Below, one piece after another: positions 16,184 through 25,220 of a DNA stretch of 64,000 nucleotides. The translations under genes and the position numbers were made by a program. This stretch comes from Candidatus Saccharimonadota bacterium. Lineage in GTDB: Bacteria > Patescibacteriota > Saccharimonadia > Saccharimonadales > Saccharimonadaceae. The stretch covers positions 186,001-250,000 of the forward strand of contig CAJPIO010000001.1 of the NCBI GenBank assembly GCA_905365145.1. The letters are read 5' to 3'. Position 1 is the stretch's first letter; each line of letters begins with the position of its first letter. The notes below the pieces were generated by a model. The model saw only the letters and a list, made by a program, of their open reading frames with translations, ran no database searches and was not told the origin of the DNA.

Positions 16184-17428
16184 TTATAATGTGACGCCGA
16201 TTGGTAAATTATCGCCGTAGTAGCGAGCTAGAAACGACTGCTTGAAATCAAAAAATGTGCCGTCTAGCAGCGAGGCGCGGATCTGGTCGACAGTGCGCAC
16301 TACGAAGCGTTCATTATGAGTGCTGGCGAGCGTAGCACCGAGAATCTCATCGGCGCGAAACAGATGATTGATGTAAGCGCGCGTATGATGCTGACAAGTA
16401 TAACAGTCGCACTCAGGGTCAATCGGCGCGAAGTCCTCGCGAAAGCGAGCATTGCTGATGTTGATGCGGCCGTCAAATGTATACAGAGCGCCGTTGCGGG
16501 CTTGGCGGGTCGGCGCGACACAATCGAAAGTATCGATACCGTATTCGACGCCGAGAAACAAATCGGCCGGCTGCGAACCTAAGCCTAATAGGTGGCGCGG
16601 CTTATCCTCGGGCAAAGTCTCGCAGACCCAGCGGACGACATCGGCGATTTCGCCAGGTTGAAAAACGCCGCCGATGCCGTAGCCATCGAAGTTGCGCTCG
16701 CCCAGGAAATTAGCTGACTGGCGGCGCAGTGTTTCGTCGCGGGCGCCTTGGACGACACCGTAGAGCGCTTGCAGGTTTTCGCCGCGCGCTAGATGTTCGG
16801 CGTTTAGCTCATCGTGGCGAACTAAGCAGCGCTCCGCCCAAGCATGCGTTCGCTGCATTGCCTTTACAATCGTGCCGCGGGCCGCTAGCGGTGCAGTCAG
16901 CTCGTCGAAGGCCATATGAATATCAGCGCCGATGGCGTGCTGTAGTTCCATTGACGATTCTGGCGTCATCATTATATATCTGCCATCCAGATGCGACCGA
17001 AATTGCGCGCCTTGGTCGGTAACTTTGGCTAGCTGATTAGCAGACTTGACCGCTTGCGCAGCATTGCCTTTTTGGGTGTGAGCGACGGCGTCGATGCCTT
17101 TTTTGTAAGCAATTCCCAGACTGAAAATCTGAAAGCCGCCGCTATCAGTGAAAGTCGGCCCATCGTAATCCATAAATTTGCCTAGGCCGCCAGCTTTATG
17201 AATGATTTCGGCGCCTGGCCGCTGCATCAAATGATAAGTATTGGCCAAAATTGATTGCCCGCCGCAGGCTTTGACTTGTTCGATAGTCAGCGCCTTGACG
17301 GTAGCTTTAGTGCCGCCAACGATGAAAGCTGGCGTTTGAATCGTGCCATGCGGCGTTTCAATCGTACCAGCACGCGCTAAGGTGCCGGGGAGGCGATGGG
17401 TAATCCTAAAAGTGATAGCTTTTTGCAT
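16184..17428 (-). CDS. tgt: Queuine/preQ1 tRNA-guanine transglycosylase
   Basis: A 414-residue enzyme that exchanges G34 of GUN tRNAs for a 7-deazaguanine base. TDSGGFQIFSLG holds the catalytic base Asp; GIDTFDCVAPTR the nucleophile Asp; CDCYTCQHHTRAYINHLF the Cys3His zinc site. The base-binding region reads FDELT and GGVFQPGE, unlike the FDECT and GGLAVGE of well-studied preQ1-using enzymes, so substrate choice may differ. TATACT lies 7 nt before ATG 17428. A truncated queA sits immediately upstream on the same strand. Confidence 0.95.
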   Translation of the reverse strand: MQKAITFRITHRLPGTLARAGTIETPHGTIQTPAFIVGGTKATVKALTIEQVKACGGQSILANTYHLMQRPGAEIIHKAGGLGKFMDYDGPTFTDSGGFQIFSLGIAYKKGIDAVAHTQKGNAAQAVKSANQLAKVTDQGAQFRSHLDGRYIMMTPESSMELQHAIGADIHMAFDELTAPLAARGTIVKAMQRTHAWAERCLVRHDELNAEHLARGENLQALYGVVQGARDETLRRQSANFLGERNFDGYGIGGVFQPGEIADVVRWVCETLPEDKPRHLLGLGSQPADLFLGVEYGIDTFDCVAPTRQARNGALYTFDGRINISNARFREDFAPIDPECDCYTCQHHTRAYINHLFRADEILGATLASTHNERFVVRTVDQIRASLLDGTFFDFKQSFLARYYGDNLPIGVTL

Positions 17429-17458
17429 CTTTTCTAGTATAGCATGAGCGCACTCGTC

Positions 17459-17929
17459 CTACTGCGTGATAATTAGCATACTGTCGCCATAACTAAAGAA
17501 TTTATATTTTTCGCAAACGGCGTGCTGATAAGCAGGCTTTAGCTTATCCCAGCCAGCAAAAGCTGACGTCAACATAAGTACCGTACTTTCAGGCATATGG
17601 AAGTTAGTTAATAGCGCATCGATCGTTTTAAACTTATAGCCGGGATAGATAAAAATATCAGCTTCGCCCGAGATAGCATGTGGCGGCTGGCTCAAAATAT
17701 GTTGGTGGGCATATTCTAGGGTACGCGTGATTGTCGTACCGAGAGCGATAACGCGATGGCCGGATTGTTTGGCGGATTGGATAGCCGCGGCAGTGGCGGT
17801 TGGAATCGAGAAATATTCTTGATGCATTTTGTGCTGCGCGACATCATCGACGCGAATAGGCAAAAAGGTACCCAGGCCGACATGTAATGTAGCGTACACG
17901 ATGTTGACGCCTTTAAAGTTAGGGGACAA
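17459..17929 (-). pseudogene. queA: C-terminal remnant of QueA
   Basis: About 156 residues match only the C-terminal half of the usual QueA of about 340 residues (S-adenosylmethionine:tRNA ribosyltransferase-isomerase), from VYATLHVGLGTFLPI to the end (TNFHMPESTVLMLTSAFAGW, FFSYGDSMLI). The reading frame begins at a TTG with no ribosome binding site; an in-frame TAG occurs a few codons upstream. The nusA promoter occupies the place of the missing half. Without the SAM-binding half it should not make epoxyqueuosine. Confidence 0.85.
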
Positions 17930-17933
17930 GTAC

Positions 17934-17962
17934 TTGACACTCGCAATCTATTCCATTAAAAT
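17934..17962 (+). promoter_or_regulatory. nusA promoter
   Basis: TTGACA (17934-17939), 17-bp spacer, TAAAAT (17957-17962). A leader of about 60 nt follows, with CCGGCCGGCAGG and the ribosome binding site AAAGAAAGGA. Confidence 0.8.
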
Positions 17963-18028
17963 TATTACTGTACTCATCCGGCCGGCAGGTCGGTTGTTTT
18001 CGTATTGGAACTAAAAGAAAGGAATTAT

Positions 18029-19144
18029 ATGGAAGATTTGAATATCAAGCAGTTGACGCTAGCTGTGCGGGCGATTGCTGATGAAAAGGCGTTGCCCGAA
18101 GAAACTGTACTAAACGTAATCGAGCAGGCGATTGCTGCTGCCTGGCGCCGCGATAACGGCGAGCGCGAGCAAAATGTGCGCGCTGAACTCAATATCAACG
18201 ATGGTACCGCCAGGGTGTTTGTCCAGCGCGAAGTCGTCGAGGATGTCGTCAATCCGGCCACCGAAATCAGCTTGGCGGGCGCTCAAGCCGAGAAGCCAGA
18301 TGCTCAGTTAGGGGATACTATCGAGGAAGCCCATGAAGTTAAGTCCTTTGGCCGGGTGGCCGCCCAGACTGCCAAGCAGGTCGTCATGCAGCGCCTGCGC
18401 GAAGCCGAGCGCGAAGTCGTTCTGGCAGAATTCGAAGACAAAATCGGCACGGTCGTTACCGGTATGGTGCAGCGCGTCGAGCCGCGCGTGGTACGTGTCG
18501 AGTTAGGCAAGGCCACTGGTATTATCCCGCAGAGCGAGCAGATTCAAGGCGAGTTTTACAAAATTGGCTCGCGGATCAAAGTATTAATCAAAGACATTGA
18601 ACGCGAAGGCCGCGGCCCGCAGCTGATTCTCAGCCGCGGCAGCGAGGACTTTATCGAATATCTCTTCCGTCAAGAAGTGCCCGAGATGGAAACTGGCGCT
18701 GTTGAAATCAAAGGTATCGCTCGCGAAGCTGGCCGCCGCACCAAACTTGCGGTTGCTAGCACGGTGCCAGGCGTTGATCCGGTCGGAACGTTCGTTGGCG
18801 GTCACGGTGCGCGCGTTAACGCCGTGATGAGCGAGATCGGCGACCAAGAGAAAATCGACATCGTGACCTATGACGACAACATGGACACTTATATTCGTAA
18901 CGCTCTTAGCCCGGCTGAGATCGTTAAAGTCGAGATTGATAAGGACAAAAAAACCGCCAATGTTTACGTTACTGAAGACCAGCAATCAATCGCTATCGGC
19001 CGCGGCGGGCAAAATGTGCGTTTGGCGAGCCGCCTGACTGGCTACGAATTAAATATCGAGACCACAGCGCCGAAATCAGCCGAGAAAAAACCGCGCAAGA
19101 ACGTCGAGGAAGATTTGTTTAGCGCTATCGAAAATCAAGACTAA
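18029..19144 (+). CDS. nusA: Transcription termination/antitermination factor NusA
   Basis: 371 residues: N-terminal RNAP-binding domain (1-120), S1 domain (about 130-200) and two KH domains (GGHGARVNAVM, and IGRGGQNVRLASRLTGYEL). It ends shortly after KH2, without the acidic repeats of E. coli, and with a Lys/Glu tail. ATG 18029 follows AAAGAAAGGAATTAT; an upstream in-frame start at 18005 has no ribosome site. rimP and infB, its usual partners, are absent. Confidence 0.95.
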   Translation: MEDLNIKQLTLAVRAIADEKALPEETVLNVIEQAIAAAWRRDNGEREQNVRAELNINDGTARVFVQREVVEDVVNPATEISLAGAQAEKPDAQLGDTIEEAHEVKSFGRVAAQTAKQVVMQRLREAEREVVLAEFEDKIGTVVTGMVQRVEPRVVRVELGKATGIIPQSEQIQGEFYKIGSRIKVLIKDIEREGRGPQLILSRGSEDFIEYLFRQEVPEMETGAVEIKGIAREAGRRTKLAVASTVPGVDPVGTFVGGHGARVNAVMSEIGDQEKIDIVTYDDNMDTYIRNALSPAEIVKVEIDKDKKTANVYVTEDQQSIAIGRGGQNVRLASRLTGYELNIETTAPKSAEKKPRKNVEEDLFSAIENQD

Positions 19145-19167
19145 AACCCGCAGCCGCTTTTTGCAAA

Positions 19168-19194
19168 TTAGCACTCTGCCTTGACGAGTGCTAA
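19168..19194 (+). promoter_or_regulatory. CIRCE operator upstream of clpC
   Basis: Perfect TTAGCACTC-N9-GAGTGCTAA, the HrcA heat-shock repressor operator. It overlaps the clpC -35 box. Confidence 0.95.
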
Positions 19195-19209
19195 TTTGTT
19201 ATGTATAAT
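19181..19209 (+). promoter_or_regulatory. clpC promoter
   Basis: TTGACG (19181-19186) inside the operator, 17-bp spacer, TATAAT (19204-19209). Bound HrcA would block polymerase. Confidence 0.9.
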
Positions 19210-19246
19210 TGGCTGCAATGGGCAATACGCTCAGAACGGAGAACTC

Positions 19247-21727
19247 ATGATGCCAGAAGATTTTGCAGATTTTATTTCGCGATTGACCGATAACGCGCGC
19301 GCTAGCGTCCAGCATGCTGACGCGATTGCTCGCGGTAATGGCAGTAATTACATTGGAACAGAGCACTTGTTGCTCGGCGTCTTGGCGCAAGGGTCGAGTT
19401 CGGCGGCGCAAGTATTGACTGACGCCGGCGTGACCCTGCAGCAAGCTGAAATGATCCTAGATATCAAACCGTCGCGAGTGGTTACCAGTACTGGTATGGT
19501 GGGCCTTAGCGAGACGGCTTTGTTGACATTACGCATGGCGTGGGAAGCAGCGCGCGAGTATGGCCATGATTATCTCGGTACAGAGCACATTCTGTACAGT
19601 GTTTTGCGCCAAGGAAATGCCCGAGCGACAGCGCTGTTGCGCGAGATGGGCATCAATGTCGATATGATAATCAGCGAACTCGAGAAGTCGTTTGAAGAGA
19701 ATCGCGGCGAACATGGCGATATTGCTACCGAGCCGCGGCGCCGCGGTAATACGCGCGGCGGGGCGCTTAGCGCCTTTGGCGTGGATTTGACGGCGCGGGC
19801 AGCCAACGGCGAGCTTGACCCGATGATTGGCCGCGACAAAGAGCTGGAGCGAATGATTACTATCCTTAGCCGCCGCACCAAGAACAATCCAGTATTGATT
19901 GGTGATCCAGGCGTTGGCAAAACCGCCATCGTCGAGGGGCTGGCGCAGCGGATCGTCCGCGAGGACGTACCGGGCCATTTGTTGGATCGCCGCGTGGTTA
20001 TGTTAGACATGGCGGCGATGATTGCCGGTACCAAATATCGCGGCGAATTCGAGGATCGACTGAAAAAGGTCATCGCTGAAGTCAAAAAACAAGGTAATAT
20101 CATTCTTTTTATTGATGAATTGCACCTGCTGGTTGGCGCTGGCGCCTCGGAAGGTTCGATGGATGCGGCTAATATCCTCAAGCCGGCGTTGGCGCGCGGC
20201 GAGCTGCATATGATTGGCGCGACAACTCTCGATGAATATCGCAAGCATATCGAGAAAGACACGGCGCTAGAACGGCGTTTCCAGACGATCGTCGTCAAAG
20301 AGCCAACTATGGCGCAGACAATCGCTATTTTGAAAGGCCTTAAAAATTATTATGAAAAGCATCATGGCGTCAAAATCACCGACGAAGTGATTGAGTCATC
20401 AGTATATATGAGCGACCGCTACGTCAGCGACCGTTTCATGCCTGATAAAGCAATTGACGTGCTCGACGAGGCGGCTGCCCGAGTTCGCGTCAAGCGGGGC
20501 CACCGCCCGAGCCGCGAGCGCGAATATCTCAAAGAGCTCAAGCACCTCAATGAGCGCATGGAGGACGCTGTCTTGCACGAAGATTATCAGCGGGCTGCTA
20601 TGTACAAACAGCGCATTAGCCAGATTAGTAAAAAACTCGAGACAGAAGTTGCTGCCCAAAAAGGCCGCCGTGCTATTCAACTGACCGATGACGATGTGGC
20701 GCATGCTATCGCTGTGATGACCAACATTCCGGTCGAAAAAGTCCAGACTAGCGAAGCGAAGTTGCTGCGCCAGCTCGAAAAGCATCTGGGTAAGTACGTC
20801 ATTGGCCAGCGCGAGGCTATCGGTAAAGTGGCGCGGGCAATCCGCCGCAGCCGCAGCGGCGTAGCTAGCAGCCGGCGGCCGATTGGCAGTTTCGTCTTCA
20901 TGGGACCGACTGGTGTCGGCAAAACGCAATTAGCTAAAGTGCTGGCACGAGAAGTTTTCGGTAGCGAAGAAGCGCTTATCAAAATCGACATGAGCGAATT
21001 CGGCGAGAAGCATAATACGTCGCGCCTGCTCGGAGCGCCAGCTGGTTATGTCGGTTACGAGGACGGCGGTAAATTGACTGACAAAGTTCGCCGCCAGCCG
21101 TATAGCGTGGTGCTTTTTGACGAAATTGAAAAGGCTCATCCAGACGTATTCAACCTGCTGCTGCAGCTACTTGAAGATGGAACGATGACTGATGCTAAGG
21201 GGCGCGAAGTTAGCTTTCGCAATACGATTATCATCTTGACTAGCAATCTCGGCGCCGACAAAATGACCAAAGAGTCGGAACTCGGCTTTCATTCTAGCCG
21301 CGACAAAAGCAGCGAAATTGACGATTTGCACCTCCGCAACGCTAAATTTGCTCGCGATGCTCTCGATAAGTTTATGCGTCCCGAGCTGATTAATCGCTTT
21401 GACGGGATTATCACTTTCCGAGCGTTGACTCGCGCCGAGGTCGGCAAGATCTTCGACCTGCTGATCGGCGAGCTGCGCCAGCGTTTGGTGCGTAAAGGCT
21501 TAGCCCTTACGATTAAACCTAGTGCCAAAAAATTCCTTATCGACAAGGGTTACAGTATTAAATACGGCGCCCGTCCGCTGCGCCGCGTCATTGAGGACGA
21601 GGTTGAGCATGCTATTGCCGAGCAAGTACTTGACGGCGCCTATGCTAAAGGTGATATCCTAGAAGTAGGGATCAAGAAAGGAGCGATAGCGATTGAACGG
21701 CGCAGCGAAACCGACAGCCAGACGTAG
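19247..21727 (+). CDS. clpC: ATP-dependent Clp protease ATPase subunit ClpC
   Basis: An 826-residue AAA+ unfoldase that feeds substrates to ClpP. Two Clp-N repeats (about 5-145), NBD1 with Walker A GDPGVGKTAIVEG (about 221), a short UVR-bearing middle domain (about 441-465, HEDYQRAAMYKQRI), NBD2 with Walker A GPTGVGKTQLA (about 553) and the C-terminal D2-small domain. The middle domain marks ClpC rather than ClpB. ATG 19247 has GGAG 5 nt upstream; ATG 19250 is possible. It shares the HrcA operator with clpP at 44.6 kb. It overlaps the next gene by 35 nt. Confidence 0.96.
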   Translation: MMPEDFADFISRLTDNARASVQHADAIARGNGSNYIGTEHLLLGVLAQGSSSAAQVLTDAGVTLQQAEMILDIKPSRVVTSTGMVGLSETALLTLRMAWEAAREYGHDYLGTEHILYSVLRQGNARATALLREMGINVDMIISELEKSFEENRGEHGDIATEPRRRGNTRGGALSAFGVDLTARAANGELDPMIGRDKELERMITILSRRTKNNPVLIGDPGVGKTAIVEGLAQRIVREDVPGHLLDRRVVMLDMAAMIAGTKYRGEFEDRLKKVIAEVKKQGNIILFIDELHLLVGAGASEGSMDAANILKPALARGELHMIGATTLDEYRKHIEKDTALERRFQTIVVKEPTMAQTIAILKGLKNYYEKHHGVKITDEVIESSVYMSDRYVSDRFMPDKAIDVLDEAAARVRVKRGHRPSREREYLKELKHLNERMEDAVLHEDYQRAAMYKQRISQISKKLETEVAAQKGRRAIQLTDDDVAHAIAVMTNIPVEKVQTSEAKLLRQLEKHLGKYVIGQREAIGKVARAIRRSRSGVASSRRPIGSFVFMGPTGVGKTQLAKVLAREVFGSEEALIKIDMSEFGEKHNTSRLLGAPAGYVGYEDGGKLTDKVRRQPYSVVLFDEIEKAHPDVFNLLLQLLEDGTMTDAKGREVSFRNTIIILTSNLGADKMTKESELGFHSSRDKSSEIDDLHLRNAKFARDALDKFMRPELINRFDGIITFRALTRAEVGKIFDLLIGELRQRLVRKGLALTIKPSAKKFLIDKGYSIKYGARPLRRVIEDEVEHAIAEQVLDGAYAKGDILEVGIKKGAIAIERRSETDSQT

Positions 21728-22715
21728 TATTGTCTCGAAAATCATCGCTTTGTTGGCAGTGATAAGTATTGCTGCTGGCGGTTTTTTCTACGGGCAGACA
21801 GCCTTTGATACTTATCGAGCGTCAACTTTCACGCCGCCTGCAGCTGTTGCCGCGGTTGAAGATTCAATCAAGCTGACCCCGGCAGCGCAGCGCACCTTTC
21901 GAGCAACTCAGCCAGCTATTGAAACTAGCGATCAGTTCAATGCTCATTGCAAAAGTACCGAACGTACCGCAGCAATTTTGGGCTGCTATTATGGTGATCG
22001 GATTTATCTTTTTGACGTCGAAAATGCCGAATTAGCTGGCGCCAAAGAAGTAACGGCAGCGCACGAATTGCTGCACGCCCAGTATGCACGGCTGAATATC
22101 TTCGAGCGGCCGCGAGTCGACGCTATGATCAAAAAGGCTTATCAAAAGGTCAAAAATGAACCGGAAATTGCCAAAGCTATGGAATACTACCGCGAGGCCG
22201 AGCCAGGCGCCGAGCTAGATGAACTACATTCAATTATCGGTACCACGATTGGCGAGCTTGATTCCGACCTTGAACAATATTATGCGCGTTATTTCACTGA
22301 TCGAGCGTCAATTATCGCCAAAAATCAAGCTTACACGGCGGTATTTACCCGAGTCAACGCCCGGGCTGAAGCGCTGCAATCTAAGTTGCAGTCAGCCGCT
22401 AAGCAAATCAAACAAGATGTCGAAGCTTATCAGTCCGATTTATCGCAAATTAACGCTGATATTAATAGTTTTAATGAACGGGCCAGGAGCGGTGAGTTTA
22501 GTTCGCAAGCTGACTTCACAGTGGCGCGGTCGGCGCTGCAGCAGCGAATTAGCGCTATTAATGCTCGGCAGGGTTCGCTCAATTCGCGGATTAAAGCTTA
22601 CAATGACGATGTGGCAACTCTCAAAAGCTTAGCCGTTAAAGCCGATCAGCTCAATCAAAGCATCAACGGCGTAGCCGCGCCAGCCGGAGTAAATAGTGGC
22701 CAAAGCGCGCAGTAA
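21693..22715 (+). CDS. Membrane-anchored HELLH-motif protein, unknown
   Basis: 340 residues: short basic N-terminus, one membrane segment (about 16-38), an external domain with TAAHELLHAQYARL (about residues 126-139), then a long coiled coil (about 200-330). HExxH is the zinc-peptidase signature, and Glu residues follow that could be a third ligand. No peptidase family is recognised with confidence. TTG 21693 has AAGAAAGGAG upstream and overlaps the clpC end, so it is translationally linked to clpC. radA overlaps its end by 20 nt. Confidence 0.75.
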   Translation: MNGAAKPTARRSIVSKIIALLAVISIAAGGFFYGQTAFDTYRASTFTPPAAVAAVEDSIKLTPAAQRTFRATQPAIETSDQFNAHCKSTERTAAILGCYYGDRIYLFDVENAELAGAKEVTAAHELLHAQYARLNIFERPRVDAMIKKAYQKVKNEPEIAKAMEYYREAEPGAELDELHSIIGTTIGELDSDLEQYYARYFTDRASIIAKNQAYTAVFTRVNARAEALQSKLQSAAKQIKQDVEAYQSDLSQINADINSFNERARSGEFSSQADFTVARSALQQRISAINARQGSLNSRIKAYNDDVATLKSLAVKADQLNQSINGVAAPAGVNSGQSAQ

Positions 22716-24051
22716 TTTCGTCTGCCAAAATTGCGGCGCCAGCTATCCGAAATGGACGGGCAAGTGCGAGAATTGCGGCGAATGGAACACGCTCGTCGAA
22801 CAAGTAATCGAGACCAAGGGCGCTTCGGCGGTAGCGCGCAGCCATTCGCGCGGTAAGATCCTAAAGCCGCAGTCGATGCGTTCAATCGCTGCCGAAGATT
22901 CTGTACGGCGTTTACCGACTGGCATTGCCGACCTAGATACAGTGCTAGGCGGCGGGATCCTGCCGGCAGGCGTAATGCTGTTAGCGGGGCAGCCGGGTAT
23001 CGGTAAATCGACGCTATTAATGCAGGTAGCAGCGTATGTTGCTGAGCAATCATCGGTCCTATATGTCAGCGGCGAGGAAAGCGCTTCTCAGGTTAAGCTC
23101 CGCGCTACGCGTCTAGGTGCGACCTCTGGTGATGACCTGCAGTTTGTCGCTAGTACTAGCGCTGACGACATTGCTGCGACAATTCGCAGCGGCCAGTATA
23201 AACTGGTGATTATCGACAGCATCCAAACGCTTAGTCTCGAGGAAATTGCCAGCGCGCCAGGTACCGTTAGCCAGATTACTAACTCGAGCAATGTCATTAT
23301 CCGGGCAGCAAAAGCTTCGGGCGCAGCAGTAATCCTAGTGGGCCACGTCACCAAGGAAGGCTCGATCGCCGGACCGAAAGTTCTCGAGCACCTAGTCGAT
23401 GTGGTCTTGCAATTCGAAGGTAACCGTTACGGCGGCTTCAAAGTGGTGCGCGCCGTCAAGAATCGCTACGGCTCGACTAGCGAAGCGGCAATTTTCGAGA
23501 TGAACGATAAGGGTTTGCGGGTCGTCGAAAATCCGTCAGCCGCGCTGTTAGCCGAGCGCCAAAACGCCGATGGTTCGGTGGTATTGGCGACGCTTGAAGG
23601 CAACCGTCCGATTCTCGTTGAGATCCAAGCTCTTGTCAATTCGACTAATTTCGGGTATCCTAAGAGGACAGCCAGCGGTTTCGATCTCAACCGCCTCAAT
23701 CTGCTCATCGCGGTGCTAGAGAAGCGCACCAAATTGAATTTATCCGATAAAGATATTTATGTGAATGTAGTTGGCGGCTTGAAACTTGCCGACCGGGCAG
23801 CAGACTTGGCGGTGGCGATGGCGATTGCTAGCGCGGCGGCCGGGCGCAAACTCGACGACGGCCTGGTGGTATTCGGCGAAGTGGGCTTAGGCGGCGAGAT
23901 TCGCTCGGCACAAGGCGCCGATAAGCGCCTGAACGAAGCTAAAAAACTCGGTTTCACTCAAGCGATCGCACCGGCAACCTCTGGCAAAAAGAATTCATTT
24001 GTAAAAGGCGTCAAAGATTTACGCCAAGCTTTGATCGGTTATCTCAAGTAG
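22696..24051 (+). CDS. radA: DNA repair protein RadA/Sms
   Basis: A 451-residue RecA-like branch-migration helicase for recombination and transformation. Zinc finger CQNCGA...CENCGEW (10-27), Walker A GQPGIGKST (about 97), the RadA motif VKNRYGSTSE, and a C-terminal Lon-like domain (about 320-451). GTG 22696 starts MAKARSNFVCQ; it overlaps the preceding gene, so expression is coupled. Adjacency to clpC is common in other bacteria. Confidence 0.95.
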   Translation: MAKARSNFVCQNCGASYPKWTGKCENCGEWNTLVEQVIETKGASAVARSHSRGKILKPQSMRSIAAEDSVRRLPTGIADLDTVLGGGILPAGVMLLAGQPGIGKSTLLMQVAAYVAEQSSVLYVSGEESASQVKLRATRLGATSGDDLQFVASTSADDIAATIRSGQYKLVIIDSIQTLSLEEIASAPGTVSQITNSSNVIIRAAKASGAAVILVGHVTKEGSIAGPKVLEHLVDVVLQFEGNRYGGFKVVRAVKNRYGSTSEAAIFEMNDKGLRVVENPSAALLAERQNADGSVVLATLEGNRPILVEIQALVNSTNFGYPKRTASGFDLNRLNLLIAVLEKRTKLNLSDKDIYVNVVGGLKLADRAADLAVAMAIASAAAGRKLDDGLVVFGEVGLGGEIRSAQGADKRLNEAKKLGFTQAIAPATSGKKNSFVKGVKDLRQALIGYLK

Positions 24052-24085
24052 TCAATAGTCAATCAAGGCAAAAAGAAAGGAAAAT

Positions 24086-25129
24086 ATGCAAACCAAAGAC
24101 TTAATATTATTGGCGGTAACGCTGCTTATTTTGGGCGAGGTGTCGTACTTATTAGCGCGCCTGCCCAAAAACTCTATCAAATCAAAAGACCGGGCTATCT
24201 TGGTAGATACCTCGGTGCTGATGGACGGGCGAATTGTACCAGTAGCGCAAACTGGCTTTATCGGCGGTACGCTAGTGATTCCACGCTCGGTTATCGGCGA
24301 ACTGCAGTTTCTAGCTGACCACGCCGATGCCGACAAACGCGCCCGCGCCCGTTACGGGCTTGATGTAGTCACCGAGCTACAAGCTATGGAGCGCGTCAAC
24401 GTCGAATTGCTGCAAGACGGTAGCCACGCTCGCGAAGGTGTTGACGACCGCCTGCTCAAGCTAGCCAAGCAGCACGGCGCAGTGATCATGACGCTAGATT
24501 ACAATCTAAACAAGGTCGCTGCGGTCGAGGGTACCGAAGTGCTAAACCTTAACGAATTAGCGCAGAGTATCCGGATGGAGCACCTACCTGGCGAGAAAAT
24601 CACGTTAGAGCTTATTCAGAAGGGGCAGGATGCGCATCAGGGCGTGGGCTACCTACCAGACGGCACAATGGTTGTCGTCGAGCAGGCGAGCGCTCAGATA
24701 GGTCAGACGCTAAATGTCGAAATTATCCGTAATTTACAGACCGCAGCCGGCCGGATGATTTTTGCTAAGAAAATAGAGACTACTAACAAACCCCTCAAAT
24801 CGACCGCCAAAGCCGCGGGCAAAACTCAAAAAACAGCGAAAATCGCAGCCGCAGCAGCATCGAAAACGCCCGCAAAAAGCACTGCTAACGCTAAGCAGCG
24901 TTCTGCCGGCCGCGCCCGCAGCCAATCGTCAGTTGGCAGTGCTAGTAATCGTGATTCGGCTAAAAAGGCAGGCGAGACCAAAACTCAAGCTAAACCAGCC
25001 AGCAAAAAAGCTAATTCGTCGAAAACAAAACCGCAGCCGAAGCCAGCTGCTCCAGCGACTCGCCGCCAGAGTGCTCGCCGCCGCCCCGACCACGAGAGCG
25101 ACTTGATCGATCTCGTCAATAACCAATAA
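24086..25129 (+). CDS. PIN-TRAM domain protein (YacL-like) with basic tail
   Basis: 347 residues: one N-terminal helix (about 5-25, membrane), a PIN nuclease-fold domain (ILVDTSVLMDGRI, with further acidic residues GVDDRLLKLA and MTLDYNLNK), then a TRAM RNA-binding domain (about 175-235, GQDAHQGVGYLPDGTMVVVE). Residues 240-347 are Lys/Ala/Ser-rich low complexity, likely nucleic-acid binding. YacL-type proteins normally have four N-terminal helices; this one has only one. AGGAAA precedes ATG 24086. It follows radA, as in many bacteria. Confidence 0.88.
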   Translation: MQTKDLILLAVTLLILGEVSYLLARLPKNSIKSKDRAILVDTSVLMDGRIVPVAQTGFIGGTLVIPRSVIGELQFLADHADADKRARARYGLDVVTELQAMERVNVELLQDGSHAREGVDDRLLKLAKQHGAVIMTLDYNLNKVAAVEGTEVLNLNELAQSIRMEHLPGEKITLELIQKGQDAHQGVGYLPDGTMVVVEQASAQIGQTLNVEIIRNLQTAAGRMIFAKKIETTNKPLKSTAKAAGKTQKTAKIAAAAASKTPAKSTANAKQRSAGRARSQSSVGSASNRDSAKKAGETKTQAKPASKKANSSKTKPQPKPAAPATRRQSARRRPDHESDLIDLVNNQ

Positions 25130-25151
25130 AATCGCCAGCGCGATATATAGA

Positions 25152-25179
25152 TAGCACGCTACTAGGAGCGTGCTATTTT
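25152..25179. terminator. Bidirectional terminator between the PIN-TRAM gene and the PBP
   Basis: TAGCACGCT/AGCGTGCTA (25152-25175) followed by TTTTG on +; the opposite strand is less T-rich. Confidence 0.75.
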
Positions 25180-25220
25180 GCTGGGTATTAGCGGCAAACT
25201 AACTGCGATACGAAGCGGAT

